Shown here piece by piece: positions 9,101 to 18,491 of a DNA stretch of 64,000 nucleotides (its first letter is position 1; every line of letters starts with the position of its first letter). The notes under the pieces were generated by a model. That model made no database searches. It saw nothing but the letters and a program-made list of their open reading frames with translations, and was not told the origin of the DNA. A program made the translations under genes and the position numbers. The stretch comes from Candidatus Phyllobacterium onerii (GTDB lineage Bacteria > Pseudomonadota > Alphaproteobacteria > Rhizobiales > Rhizobiaceae): contig NZ_JAQMHX010000005.1 of NCBI RefSeq assembly GCF_028331445.1, forward strand, positions 62,001 through 126,000, read 5' to 3'.

Positions 9101-10906
9101 ATGAGCAAACAGGCAGCCAAACCAGCAGCATGGACGGAATCAGCGCCATTGCTTGTGGATGTTGCGATGGGCCGCGAGCATGCGGATCTGGTTGTCCGCA
9201 ACGGTCGTTTGGTAAGCGTCTATTCCGGAGAAGTCATTGCAGGTACCGATCTTGCCATCGTGGCTGGGCGCTTTGCCTTTGTTGGGCAAGGAGCGGAGCA
9301 CTGCATCGGGCCGAAAACGAAGGTCGTTGACGCGGGTGGACGTTACCTGGTGCCTGGTCTGTGCGACGCGCATATGCATGTCGAAAGCGGTATGGTCACG
9401 GTGACTGAGTTTACGCGGGCCGTCATTCCTCATGGCACTACGTCGATGTTCATCGATCCGCACGAGATCGCCAATGTGTTAGGGCTCGATGGCGTCCGCC
9501 TGATGCACGACGAAGCGCTTGCCATGCCGATCAATGTGCACGTGCAGATGCCGAGTTGCGTTCCATCGGCACCCGGATTGGAGAATGCAGGTGCCTCTAT
9601 AAGCCCGGATGATGTTGCCGAAGCGATGACATGGCCCAATATCATCGGTCTCGGCGAGGTGATGAACTTTCCTGGCGTCGCCAACAACGATGCAACAATG
9701 CGGGGTGGCATTGACGCCACCGTAAACGCCGGAAAGACTGTTGGAGGGCATTTCGCATCGCCTGAGCTTGGACGTGCCTTTCATGGATATGTTGCCGGTG
9801 GTCCTGAAGATGATCACGAAGGTACCCGCATGGAGGACGCCATTGCCCGTGTGCGTCAGGGCATGCGGGCTATGCTCCGTCTTGGATCCGCTTGGTATGA
9901 TGTTGCCCGCCAGATCAAAGCGGTTACGGAGCAGGGTCTCGATCCGCGCAATTTTATCCTGTGCACTGATGACAGTCACTCCGGCACGCTTGTAAACGAA
10001 GGTCATATGGACCGTGTTGTGCGTCACGCCATAGCCCAAGGGCTAAAACCTGTGACGGCGATCCAGATGGCGACACTCAATACAGCGCAGCACTTTCGGC
10101 TGGAGCGGGAGGTCGGCTCGATCACACCGGGACGACTTGCAGATTTCCTTATCGTATCGGACTTGCCAAATCTGACGATCGACCGTGTTTACGCGCGGGG
10201 CGTGCTTGTGGCGGAGAAAGGTAAGCTCGTCGCTGAGATTCCGGCCTACAACTATCCGGCATTCGCCAAGAATACGATCAAGCTCGGGAAAAATTTGAAG
10301 GCCAAGGATTTCGATATCAAGTCTCCGAAACCCACAAAGCAGATTACCGCGCGTGTGATAGGGGTCATCGAAAATCAGGCGCCGACAAAAGCATTGGAAG
10401 CGGAGTTGTCAGTCTCCGACGGCATCGTCCAGATGGATCGGCGCAATGATGTCTGCCAAATTGCTCTTGTCGAGAGGCATCGTGGAACGGGGAAGGTAGT
10501 TAACGGCTTTGTCTCCGGCTTTGGCTATACCCTCGACTGCGCTATGGCCTCAACCGTCGCTCATGACAGCCATCACATGATTGTGGTAGGCACCAACAAA
10601 GACGATATGGCGAAAGCTGCCAATCGGCTTGGTGAAGTTGGCGGTGGTGTGGTGCTGTTTTCCAAGGGCCGAGAACTTGCCATGGTGGAAATGCCGATCG
10701 CCGGCCTGATGTCTGACCAGCGCGCAGAAATCGTCGCAGCAAAGGCGGACAAGCTCGTCAACGCTATGCGCGCGATGGGCTGTACACTCAACAACGCCTA
10801 CATGCAGCATTCGCTGCTGGCGCTGGTGGTCATTCCGGAATTGCGTATATCTGATGTCGGGATTATCGATGTCCGGACATTTACGAAGGTTGACCTGTTC
10901 CTATGA
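9101..10906 (+). CDS. ade: Adenine deaminase
   Basis: This amidohydrolase-superfamily enzyme converts adenine to hypoxanthine and ammonia. It has 601 residues from the chosen ATG, which follows GGAG by eight bases; in-frame starts at 9062 and 9095 are alternatives. Metal ligands are visible in CDAHMHVESGM and in the conserved CTDDSHSG. PGRLADFLIVSDL marks the amidohydrolase C-terminal sheet. A family-specific C-terminal domain contains SGFGYTLDCAMASTVAHDSH. The gene overlaps ilvA by four bases (ATGA), so the two are coupled. The ade-ilvA pairing is unusual; both enzymes release ammonia. Confidence 0.94.
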   Translation: MSKQAAKPAAWTESAPLLVDVAMGREHADLVVRNGRLVSVYSGEVIAGTDLAIVAGRFAFVGQGAEHCIGPKTKVVDAGGRYLVPGLCDAHMHVESGMVTVTEFTRAVIPHGTTSMFIDPHEIANVLGLDGVRLMHDEALAMPINVHVQMPSCVPSAPGLENAGASISPDDVAEAMTWPNIIGLGEVMNFPGVANNDATMRGGIDATVNAGKTVGGHFASPELGRAFHGYVAGGPEDDHEGTRMEDAIARVRQGMRAMLRLGSAWYDVARQIKAVTEQGLDPRNFILCTDDSHSGTLVNEGHMDRVVRHAIAQGLKPVTAIQMATLNTAQHFRLEREVGSITPGRLADFLIVSDLPNLTIDRVYARGVLVAEKGKLVAEIPAYNYPAFAKNTIKLGKNLKAKDFDIKSPKPTKQITARVIGVIENQAPTKALEAELSVSDGIVQMDRRNDVCQIALVERHRGTGKVVNGFVSGFGYTLDCAMASTVAHDSHHMIVVGTNKDDMAKAANRLGEVGGGVVLFSKGRELAMVEMPIAGLMSDQRAEIVAAKADKLVNAMRAMGCTLNNAYMQHSLLALVVIPELRISDVGIIDVRTFTKVDLFL

Positions 10907-12162
10907 CTGCATTCATCAAGGCCGTGGATCGCGCGACGGAAAAAATGCGCGTGCTGTTTCCCGAAACACCGCTCCAACTCAACCACTATCTCTCCCAGAA
11001 ATACGGCGCACAGATCTGGCTCAAGCGCGAAGATCTGTCGCCTGTGCGGTCCTACAAGATCAGGGGCGCGTTCAATTTCATCTCTCATTATTTGAACGAG
11101 CACAAGTCGGAGGATTCGTCCTTCGTTTGTGCCTCGGCTGGAAACCACGCGCAGGGCTTTGCCTTCATCTGCCGGCATTTTAGCAAAAAGGGTGTCGTCT
11201 TCATGCCGGTAACTACGCCGCAACAGAAGATCGACAAGACGCGCAGTTTCGGCGGCGAGTTCATCGAAATTCGACTGTTCGGGGATATCTTCGATCAATG
11301 CTATGCCGCTGCACAGGACTATGCTGCGGAGAGCGGGGCTATCATGGTTCCGCCTTTCGACCACATGGATATCATCACAGGACAAGCAACCGTGGCGCAT
11401 GAAATCGCCGCGCAGCTGCCGGACAAGCGCAAGCCCGACCTGATGATCCTGCCTGTCGGAGGTGGCGGGCTTTCCGGCGGCGTTACACGCTATCTTGCCG
11501 ATCTCGGATGGGAGACCCGCTTCCGCTTCGTTGAACCAGCCGGTGCGCCGAGCCTGAAACGCAGTCTCGAAGCAGGCAAACGTATCAAACTAGACACCGT
11601 GGACAATTTCGTTGATGGCGCCGCAGTTGCGGAGATCGGCCGTGAAAACTTCAAGTTACTCAAAGGCTTCACGGCAGACTCTGTGACTTTGATTCCAGAA
11701 AATCGTCTGAGCTCGACTATCCTTGAGATGCTCAACATCGAGGGCATCGTCGTGGAACCAGCGGGCGCTCTTGCCATCGATGCGCTCAAGGACTTCAAGA
11801 AGAGCGATATCCGGAACAAACGGATCGTTCTGGTCATATCCGGCAGCAATTTCGATTTTGAACGCCTGCCGGAACTGAAAGAGCGGTCACTGCGATACGA
11901 GGGACTGAAGAAGTATTTTATCTTCCGATTTCCCCAGCGGCCCGGCGCTTTGCGGTCGTTTCTTGACCTTTTGGGACCGGACGATGACGTTGCCCGCTTC
12001 GAATACCTCAAAAAGTCCGCGCGTAATTTCGGTTCCGTCCTCATTGGTATCGAAACCAAGAACAAGCTCAATTTCGACATGCTGTTCAAACGTTTCGATG
12101 AGGCAGGTTGGGCATATCAGGACATCACCGATAATGAGACCATTGCCGGATTGATTATCTGA
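10903..12162 (+). CDS. ilvA: Threonine ammonia-lyase, short biosynthetic form
   Basis: This PLP enzyme deaminates threonine to 2-oxobutanoate, the first step to isoleucine. It has 419 residues. The PLP lysine is K52 in RSYKIRGAFN; ASAGNHAQGFA and the glycine loop PVGGGGLSGG bind the cofactor phosphate. A single ACT-like regulatory domain forms the last 90 or so residues (FRFPQRPGALRSFLDLLG), as in the short Bacillus-type enzyme rather than the 514-residue E. coli type. It overlaps the stop of ade (ATGA) and is followed nine bases later by a DUF1697 gene. Confidence 0.93.
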   Translation: MTAFIKAVDRATEKMRVLFPETPLQLNHYLSQKYGAQIWLKREDLSPVRSYKIRGAFNFISHYLNEHKSEDSSFVCASAGNHAQGFAFICRHFSKKGVVFMPVTTPQQKIDKTRSFGGEFIEIRLFGDIFDQCYAAAQDYAAESGAIMVPPFDHMDIITGQATVAHEIAAQLPDKRKPDLMILPVGGGGLSGGVTRYLADLGWETRFRFVEPAGAPSLKRSLEAGKRIKLDTVDNFVDGAAVAEIGRENFKLLKGFTADSVTLIPENRLSSTILEMLNIEGIVVEPAGALAIDALKDFKKSDIRNKRIVLVISGSNFDFERLPELKERSLRYEGLKKYFIFRFPQRPGALRSFLDLLGPDDDVARFEYLKKSARNFGSVLIGIETKNKLNFDMLFKRFDEAGWAYQDITDNETIAGLII

Positions 12163-12171
12163 GGTGGCATC

Positions 12172-12717
12172 GTGACCTGCTGGATCATCCTGTTTCGTGG
12201 TGTCGGCGGTGATACGTTGCTTCCCGTGCAGCCATTGAAAGCGGCCTTGGTCGAGGAAGGCTTTGAGTCCGTTGTAACCTATATCAATACCGGCAATGTC
12301 GTTCTTACCTCAAACGATAGGCCGAAGCGCATCGCTAAGCGTGTGGCTACGACCGCATTGGAGCATTTTGGCTTCTCCAAGCACATCATGATCGTTAGTA
12401 GGGCGGAATGGGCCAAGCTCATTTGCCAAAACCCATTCCCGCTGGCTGTGAGTGAACCGGCTAAACTTCATGCCTATGTTCTGGAGCGGACACCTGATGC
12501 AGAGGCGGTGAAGGCATTGGAACAAAAAGCTATAGGGCCGGAACAGTTCGAGATCAGAGGCAGGGTGCTGTATTACTACACACCTCAAGGTGTTTCGAAT
12601 GCAAGACTGCATCCTAAAATTGAAAAAACATTGAAAGTTGCAGCTACAGCGAGAAACTGGAATACAGTCCTCAAGTTGGCCCATTTGGCTAAGCAAATGG
12701 CGGGGGATGCGAAGTGA
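12172..12717 (+). CDS. DUF1697 protein, diverged first copy
   Basis: This 181-residue cytoplasmic protein of unknown function has a GTG start with GAGGTGG just upstream. It is a paralogue of the next gene: both share the FRG start, the TYI-(N/Q)-(T/S)-GNVVL block and the C-terminal ATARNW/LTARNW motif. This copy has lost the usual N-terminal family motif (FRGINVGGNKKVKM in the next gene; FRGVGGDTLLPVQP here), suggesting relaxed or changed function. It lies nine bases after ilvA and overlaps its sister by four bases, so it belongs to the ade-ilvA transcript. Confidence 0.85.
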   Translation: MTCWIILFRGVGGDTLLPVQPLKAALVEEGFESVVTYINTGNVVLTSNDRPKRIAKRVATTALEHFGFSKHIMIVSRAEWAKLICQNPFPLAVSEPAKLHAYVLERTPDAEAVKALEQKAIGPEQFEIRGRVLYYYTPQGVSNARLHPKIEKTLKVAATARNWNTVLKLAHLAKQMAGDAK

Positions 12718-13250
12718 CTACTTATATTGTGCTGTTTCGCGGCATCAATGTTGGCGGCAACAAAAAAGTTAAGATGGAAACACTGCGGAACGTACTTGTC
12801 GAGGCGGGCTTCGAGGGTGTGCAAACCTATATACAAAGCGGCAACGTTGTTCTCAAGTCCAACAAGACGGCTCGCCAGATTGCCGAGGCAATTTCGGGCA
12901 TTTTTGTGAAAACATTTGGTTTCGAATCGCGTGTCTCCATGCGCAGTATTGATGAATGGAACTGTATGATCGCGAAAAATCCTTATCCCCAAGCGCAGGA
13001 AAATCCAAAATCGCTTCACGCCGTCATTCTTGACGACGACCCGACTGACACCGCGCTCGAAAATTTTGCCAGCAAGGCGAGTGAGACCGAAAGTTTTACT
13101 GTCAGGAACCGTGTTCTTTACCTCTATACGCCCGACGGCTTTGGCATTTCGAAACTTGCCCTCGCGCTCGACAAGGTGCTGAAAGTGCCGCTCACCGCAC
13201 GTAACTGGCGAACTGTTTTGGCTCTTCAAAAACTGGCAGAAGCAGTCTGA
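12714..13250 (+). CDS. DUF1697 protein, canonical second copy
   Basis: This 178-residue DUF1697 protein keeps the full family N-terminus (YIVLFRGINVGGNKKVKME), the TYIQSGNVVL strand and the C-terminal LTARNWRTVLAL. No biochemical role is established for the family that I can cite. It starts with GTG inside the stop of its paralogue (GTGA overlap), with GGGGGATG upstream, and ends the ade-ilvA-DUF1697-DUF1697 operon. Its last 25 bases overlap the 3' end of the convergent MocR-type gene. Confidence 0.88.
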   Translation: MTTYIVLFRGINVGGNKKVKMETLRNVLVEAGFEGVQTYIQSGNVVLKSNKTARQIAEAISGIFVKTFGFESRVSMRSIDEWNCMIAKNPYPQAQENPKSLHAVILDDDPTDTALENFASKASETESFTVRNRVLYLYTPDGFGISKLALALDKVLKVPLTARNWRTVLALQKLAEAV

Positions 13251-14650
13251 TCGGCAATCAGCCTTTCCAGTACCGTGACAATACGCGGGTCATTGCACTG
13301 CGCTACATTGAAACGCATGTAGGAAGATGCGGCCTGCGACTGGCTGAACACATTGCCTGGCGCAAAAATCACCCCTTCTGCCAGACCGCGTTGCGCGATC
13401 TTTGCGGCGTCCACGCCTTCCGGCAGTTTGCACCAAAGAAACATGCCGCCGCGCGATTCGATCCAGGGAACCAGGCCGAGCGGCTTCAGCTTGGCTATCG
13501 TTTCGCCCATGCTCTTTGCCAGTTGCGTGCGCAGACTGTCCATGTGCTTGCGATAGCTTCCATCCTTCAGCATGAACAGTACGAGTTCTGCACCCAGGCG
13601 TCCGCCGCCAAAGGATGTAGCGATGCGCAAATCCACCAGCCCTTCGATCCAGTCGCGCCGCGCAGCGATGAAGCCGCAGCGAACAGATGCCGATAGCGAT
13701 TTGGAAAAGCTGCCGATATGCACGACGCGATCGAGCCCATCGAACGCAGCAAGCCGAGGTGCCGGCTCATGTTCGAAATCGGCAAAGATATCATCTTCGA
13801 TGATTGTCAGATCGTGCTGTTCTGCGATCTTGAGCAGCCGATGGGCGACGACGGGCGAAAGCACTGCGCCGGTGGGGTTGTGCAAGGCGGAATTGGTAAT
13901 GTAAAGGCGAGGCCGGTGCTCCGAAAGCGCTTCCGCAAATTGCTCCAGGTCGGGACCGTTTGGCGTGTAAGGAACCCCGATCACCTTGGCCCGATGCGCC
14001 TTGAGTAGGGCGTGGAAATTGAAATAACACGGGTCGTCCACGATGACGGCATCCCCAGGCTCAATCAGGAAACGGCAAAGAAGATCGATCGCCTGCGTGC
14101 CTGATTCCGTCAACATGATCTGGTCTGGAACCGCCTCAATGCCATGTCCATCCATGCGGCGCGCAAGGAGTTGGCGCAATAGTAGCAACCCTAACGGCGA
14201 TGCATAGTCGGTGAGGGATGACTCATCCGCCCTTGCCATGGCGCGCAAGGCCCGGCGAATTCCTGCTTCAGGCATCCATGAGGAGGGCAGCCAACCACAG
14301 CCGGGCATTGCCATGCTGATATTTGCATCGAGTGATGTGCGCGACACCCAAAGTGGATCAATGGCATGGTCAAGCCGCGGCCCGATTTCGGCCAGTGACA
14401 GAGGCGGCAGATGACCGGCGACATAAAAGCCTGAGCCGCGTCGCGACAAGATGATGCCTTCGGCCGCGAGCCGGTCATACGCCTCGACAATTGTCGATTT
14501 CGATACTGACAACGTCTCGGCAAAACTGCGTATTGAGGGGAGCTTTGCTCCCGGCGTGAGTGTGCGCCCGGCAATGCGTTGCCGAACCTCGTGCATCACG
14601 CGATTGACCAGCGTACCGCCTTCGAGCTTGAGTTCAACGGTTTTGTCCAT
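13226..14650 (-). CDS. MocR-type regulator (GntR HTH fused to class I aminotransferase)
   Basis: This 474-residue regulator has a GntR-type winged helix at about residues 10-75 (GAKLPSIRSFAETLSVSKST, then SRRGSGFYV). A fold-type-I aminotransferase domain follows from about 110. K317 in GSFSKSLS is the PLP lysine, and HNPTGAV and IIEDDIFADF are the expected cofactor contacts. MocR proteins usually sense PLP or an amino-acid/amine adduct and control a divergent gene. The divergent EamA exporter, 113 bp away, is the likely target. It overlaps the convergent DUF1697 gene by 25 bases. Confidence 0.93.
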   Translation of the reverse strand: MDKTVELKLEGGTLVNRVMHEVRQRIAGRTLTPGAKLPSIRSFAETLSVSKSTIVEAYDRLAAEGIILSRRGSGFYVAGHLPPLSLAEIGPRLDHAIDPLWVSRTSLDANISMAMPGCGWLPSSWMPEAGIRRALRAMARADESSLTDYASPLGLLLLRQLLARRMDGHGIEAVPDQIMLTESGTQAIDLLCRFLIEPGDAVIVDDPCYFNFHALLKAHRAKVIGVPYTPNGPDLEQFAEALSEHRPRLYITNSALHNPTGAVLSPVVAHRLLKIAEQHDLTIIEDDIFADFEHEPAPRLAAFDGLDRVVHIGSFSKSLSASVRCGFIAARRDWIEGLVDLRIATSFGGGRLGAELVLFMLKDGSYRKHMDSLRTQLAKSMGETIAKLKPLGLVPWIESRGGMFLWCKLPEGVDAAKIAQRGLAEGVIFAPGNVFSQSQAASSYMRFNVAQCNDPRIVTVLERLIADQTASASF

Positions 14651-14763
14651 CTGTACTGCTTGTCATCCCATGACAGTTTGCGTGTATTGTACTGTACCGT
14701 ATCTGGAAAATCTACGGCACTAGGTGGATACAGCTTACAATGTGATCGCATGGCAGAGAAAAT
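14651..14763. promoter_or_regulatory. Divergent promoter region with candidate MocR operators
   Basis: The 113-bp gap between the MocR start and the EamA start holds two direct repeats TGTACTG at 14652-14658 and 14688-14694, with a further TGTACC at 14693-14698. Between them is a perfect inverted repeat TGTCAT-CCC-ATGACA (14661-14675). Direct-repeat operators are typical for MocR regulators. The assignment rests on position and repeat structure only. Confidence 0.45.
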
Positions 14764-15627
14764 ATGGACAAGATAACAAGCGGCTGGATTAACGGATTTA
14801 TCGGCGTACTTATTTTCAGTGGGTCGTTGCCGGCGACACGTGCGGCCGTTGCTGGATTTGATCCCATCTTCGTGACCGGTGCGCGTGCCACGATTGCAGC
14901 TGCGCTGGCGCTTGCCCTGCTACTAGCCTTCCGCGAAAAGCGTCCGATGAGGACGGATCTCGGCCCGTTATTCATCACTGCCATGGGTGTCGTCGTTGGC
15001 TTTCCACTTCTGACAGCGCTGGCGCTACGCCATATCACATCGGCTCATTCCATTGTATTTATCGGGCTTTTGCCGCTTGCAACCGCCATTTTTGGTGTAT
15101 TGCGCGGCGGCGAGCGCATGCGTCCTTTGTTCTGGCTGTTTTCCTGTGCGGGCAGCCTACTCGTTGCTGGATTCGCATTGACGCAGAATTTCGCGGCATC
15201 GCTAACCGGCGATCTGTTGATGTTCGCGGCCATTGTCGTTTGCGGGCTTGGCTATGCAGAAGGTGCGCAGTTGTCGCGCAAACTAGGGGGCTGGCAGGTG
15301 ATCTGCTGGGCGTTGGTCCTTTCGTTGCCAGTTATGCTACCCCTGACCCTCTATGTCTTCCCGTCGGATTTGAGCATCATCAAACAGCCCGCCTGGATTG
15401 GCCTCTTCTATGTCTCGCTCTTTTCAATGCTGATAGGCTTCATTTTCTGGTATCGCGGGCTGGCTCAAGGCGGAATTGCGGCTGTCGGTCAGCTGCAGTT
15501 GCTGCAACCCTTCTTCGGTCTCGTTCTCGCTGCGACATTGCTGCACGAATCCGTCAGTTGGCCGATGATCGCCGTCACTGTTGCAGTGATATTGTGCGTT
15601 GCGGGTGCCAAGCGCTTCGCCAAATAG
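14764..15627 (+). CDS. EamA/DMT-superfamily exporter
   Basis: This 287-residue inner-membrane protein has about ten hydrophobic helices in two repeated halves, the layout of drug/metabolite transporters such as RhtA or YdcZ. The first half contains FSGSLPATRAAVAGFDP and GARATIAAALALALLL; the second contains FYVSLFSMLIGFIFWYRGL, a common EamA signature. It probably exports an amino acid or related metabolite under control of the divergent MocR regulator. The substrate cannot be inferred further. Confidence 0.88.
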   Translation: MDKITSGWINGFIGVLIFSGSLPATRAAVAGFDPIFVTGARATIAAALALALLLAFREKRPMRTDLGPLFITAMGVVVGFPLLTALALRHITSAHSIVFIGLLPLATAIFGVLRGGERMRPLFWLFSCAGSLLVAGFALTQNFAASLTGDLLMFAAIVVCGLGYAEGAQLSRKLGGWQVICWALVLSLPVMLPLTLYVFPSDLSIIKQPAWIGLFYVSLFSMLIGFIFWYRGLAQGGIAAVGQLQLLQPFFGLVLAATLLHESVSWPMIAVTVAVILCVAGAKRFAK

Positions 15628-15923
15628 CTTGGTCCTTTTGCGCCGCACAATAAAATCGTTTGCTTTTTGGCATAAGAAGGCCCATATGCCGGTCAGGCGC
15701 TTGGACCGGGCAAACCGGTCTTCCAGTTAAGGACTTCGTGGCGTCTGAGATCCATCCGCATGATGCGATGGGCACGGCTGCGCAAGTCGCATGAATCCGA
15801 AGCCATTGGTGCAGGGTTCCTCGCGTCTCGTCGTTTATCCCAAAATTATTGCACGCAGGTTGCGCCCTGTGATGCGTTGTCTGGCCCGCGATCATTCGCG
15901 CTGGCCAATGAAAGAAGATTGAA

Positions 15924-17288
15924 TTGGAAACTATTGAAACAAACGGCTTTGCCGCCATGGGTCTGAATGCCATCCTGCTCAAAGCAGTCGAGGCAGCTGG
16001 AATGGCTACTCCCAAGCCCATCCAGGCACAGGCCATTCCGGCACAGCTCGCCGGTCAGGACATTCTTGGTATCGCCCAAACAGGCTCCGGCAAGACAGCG
16101 GCATTCGCCCTGCCGATCCTGCAGAAAATCCTCACCATCGGTGATAAGCGCAAAGGCAAGACCGCCCGTGCGCTCATCCTCGCTCCAACCCGCGAACTTG
16201 CCGTACAGATCGAAGAAACGTTCCGTACTTTGGCGAAAGGCGCACACATTTCGACCGCGCTCGTTCTTGGTGGTGTCTCACGCATTGCCCAGATCAACAA
16301 GATGCAGGGCGGCGTCGATGTCTTGATCGCAACACCGGGTCGTTTGACCGACCTTGTGCGCGACAATCGTGTCGATCTCTCGGAAACGCGCTGGCTCGTG
16401 CTCGATGAAGCTGACCGCATGCTCGACATGGGCTTCATCAATGATGTGAAGCGCATTGCCAAGGGCACTCATCGTGATCGCCAGACGGCTCTGTTCTCGG
16501 CGACAATGCCGCAGGAAGTTGCCACATTGGCTGCAAGCCTTTTGCGCAATCCCGTTCGTGTGGAAGTTGCGCCGCAGGGCACAACGGCCGCCGAGATCAA
16601 ACAGGTCGTACACATGATTCCGACGAAGCAGAAGAAGCAGGTTCTATCTGCCATGCTCAAGGATGAGGACTTGTCATCGGTTATCGTCTTTACCCGGACC
16701 AAGCATGGAGCTGACGCGGTTACACGCGTTCTGGAGAAAGACGGCTATAATGTTGCGGCCATTCACGGCAACAAGTCGCAAAATGCGCGCCAGCGCGCGT
16801 TGAACGGCTTCAAGGATGGTTCCGTGCGCATTCTGGTCGCAACCGATATCGCCGCACGAGGCATCGATGTCGTCGGTATCAGCCACGTGATCAATTTCGA
16901 TCTGCCGGACGAGCCAGAGAGCTATGTCCATCGGATCGGCCGTACAGGCCGCAACGGCGCATCTGGCAAGGCGATCACGCTTTATGATCCGGCGGAAGAG
17001 GCTTCCAAGTTCAAGGCCGTGGAACGCGTTACACGCATGCGTCTGCCAATGGCGGATTCGCCGATCGACCTTTCGAGCCTGCCTGCTCGTGCTGCCAATA
17101 GTGATCAGCGCCCGCCGCGTCGCGAAGGCGGTAACGGTGCGCCTGGCAAAAAGCCGCATCGCGGCCAGTCTGCTGGCAAGCCGCGTGAACCACGTGGTGA
17201 AAAGGTGTGGAGCAATGATGCAGGTGGTCCCGCACAGAAGCGCCCATTCCGCCGGAACAAAAAAGGCTTCGGCGCAAGGGCTGCTTAA
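15924..17288 (+). CDS. rhlE: DEAD-box RNA helicase, RhlE-like
   Basis: This 454-residue ATP-dependent RNA helicase helps ribosome assembly and RNA turnover. Visible motifs are the Q-motif phenylalanine F9 and GVTPKPIQ-type stretch (ATPKPIQ), AQTGSGKT at 51-58, PTREL, TPGR, DEAD at 161-164, SAT, the domain 2 motif ATDIAARGID and HRIGRTGR. A basic Gly/Arg/Lys-rich tail follows from about residue 395. The TTG start at 15924 is chosen because the later ATG (15957) would remove the conserved F9. The 296-bp gap upstream holds no gene I can see and could be a regulated leader. Confidence 0.93.
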   Translation: METIETNGFAAMGLNAILLKAVEAAGMATPKPIQAQAIPAQLAGQDILGIAQTGSGKTAAFALPILQKILTIGDKRKGKTARALILAPTRELAVQIEETFRTLAKGAHISTALVLGGVSRIAQINKMQGGVDVLIATPGRLTDLVRDNRVDLSETRWLVLDEADRMLDMGFINDVKRIAKGTHRDRQTALFSATMPQEVATLAASLLRNPVRVEVAPQGTTAAEIKQVVHMIPTKQKKQVLSAMLKDEDLSSVIVFTRTKHGADAVTRVLEKDGYNVAAIHGNKSQNARQRALNGFKDGSVRILVATDIAARGIDVVGISHVINFDLPDEPESYVHRIGRTGRNGASGKAITLYDPAEEASKFKAVERVTRMRLPMADSPIDLSSLPARAANSDQRPPRREGGNGAPGKKPHRGQSAGKPREPRGEKVWSNDAGGPAQKRPFRRNKKGFGARAA

Positions 17289-17310
17289 CAGCTTCTATTG
17301 ACGTATTATC

Positions 17311-17342
17311 AGGCCGCCGGCACATCGTGTCGGCGGCCTTTT
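17311..17342 (+). terminator. Rho-independent terminator after rhlE
   Basis: A 13-bp stem (AGGCCGCCGGCAC with GTGTCGGCGGCCT, one G-T pair) with a two-base loop is followed by a short T run, 23 bases after the rhlE stop. Confidence 0.85.
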
Positions 17343-17456
17343 CATATACATCCCTGAAACAAATATCCGCATATCGTCTGGTTTGAAAAATTCTATGCTT
17401 GAACGGTTTGATCGAGACAAATAGGTTCAAGCCAAGCAGAATGAAGGACTTGGCCT

Positions 17457-18491
17457 ATGTATGATTCAGTGATCGACACCATCGGAAACACGCCGCTCAT
17501 TCGTCTCAAGAAGGCTTCCGACCTCACTGGCTGCGAAATTTACGGCAAGGCCGAATTCCTGAATCCGGGCCAGTCCGTCAAGGATCGCGCGGCGCTCTAC
17601 ATAATTCGTGACGCCGAGGAACGCGGACTTCTGAGGCGAGGTGGTGTGATCGTCGAGGGTACAGCGGGTAACACGGGTATTGGGCTTACAATGGTTGCCA
17701 AGACGCTTGGCTACCGCACTGTCATCGTTATTCCCGAAACGCAGAGCCAGGAAAAGAAAGATGCCCTCCGCCTTCTCGGTGCCGAGTTGGTAGAAGTGCC
17801 CGCTGTCCCCTACAGGAACCCCAATAATTATGTAAAGGTCTCCGGCCGTCTCGCGGAGCAGATGGCAAAAACCGAGCCGAATGGCGCCGTCTGGGCCAAC
17901 CAGTTCGATAATGTCGCCAATCGCCAGGCGCATGTGGAAACAACGGCACAAGAGATATGGCGCGATACGAATGGCAAGGTGGATGGGTTTATCTGCGCGG
18001 TGGGCTCGGGCGGCACACTGGCCGGGGTAGCGCAGGGGCTGAAAGCCAGGGACGCGAATATCAAGATCGGACTTGCCGATCCACTGGGCGCGGCATTGTT
18101 CTCCTACTATACGACCGGCGAATTCAAATCCGAGGGAAATTCCATTACCGAGGGCATCGGGCAGGGCCGTGTCACGGCCAATCTTGAAGGGTTTAAGCCA
18201 GATTTTTCCTATCAGATCCCCGACGCTGAGGCTCTCGAAATTGTTTTCGACCTCGTCGAGGAAGAGGGGCTGTGTTTGGGGGGGTCGTCGGGGATCAACA
18301 TTGCCGGCGCGATCCGCATGGCGCGGGATATGGGACCGGACAAGATTATCGTGACGGTGCTGTGCGACTACGGCAATCGCTACCAGTCCAAAATGTTCAA
18401 TCCGGAGTTCTTGCGCTCCAAGGACTTGCCAGTACCGGCATGGATGGAAGCAGAGACAAATATATCCGTTCCTTTCGAGAATGTATCCTGA
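17457..18491 (+). CDS. cysK: Cysteine synthase family protein
   Basis: This 344-residue fold-type-II PLP enzyme belongs to the O-acetylserine sulfhydrylase family. K42 in NPGQSVKDRAA is the PLP lysine, GTAGNTGIG is the substrate loop, and GSGGTLAG binds the cofactor phosphate. It would join sulfide and O-acetylserine into cysteine. The alphaproteobacterial 'cysteine synthase A' subgroup to which it seems to belong differs from E. coli CysK around the active site, so the exact substrate is open. It starts an operon: the next ATG overlaps its TGA by one base. Confidence 0.9.
   Translation: MYDSVIDTIGNTPLIRLKKASDLTGCEIYGKAEFLNPGQSVKDRAALYIIRDAEERGLLRRGGVIVEGTAGNTGIGLTMVAKTLGYRTVIVIPETQSQEKKDALRLLGAELVEVPAVPYRNPNNYVKVSGRLAEQMAKTEPNGAVWANQFDNVANRQAHVETTAQEIWRDTNGKVDGFICAVGSGGTLAGVAQGLKARDANIKIGLADPLGAALFSYYTTGEFKSEGNSITEGIGQGRVTANLEGFKPDFSYQIPDAEALEIVFDLVEEEGLCLGGSSGINIAGAIRMARDMGPDKIIVTVLCDYGNRYQSKMFNPEFLRSKDLPVPAWMEAETNISVPFENVS

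Noticed and set aside
17343-17456. Possible riboswitch before cysK
   Set aside because: The short leader was read for SAM-type or other known riboswitch cores; none could be supported.
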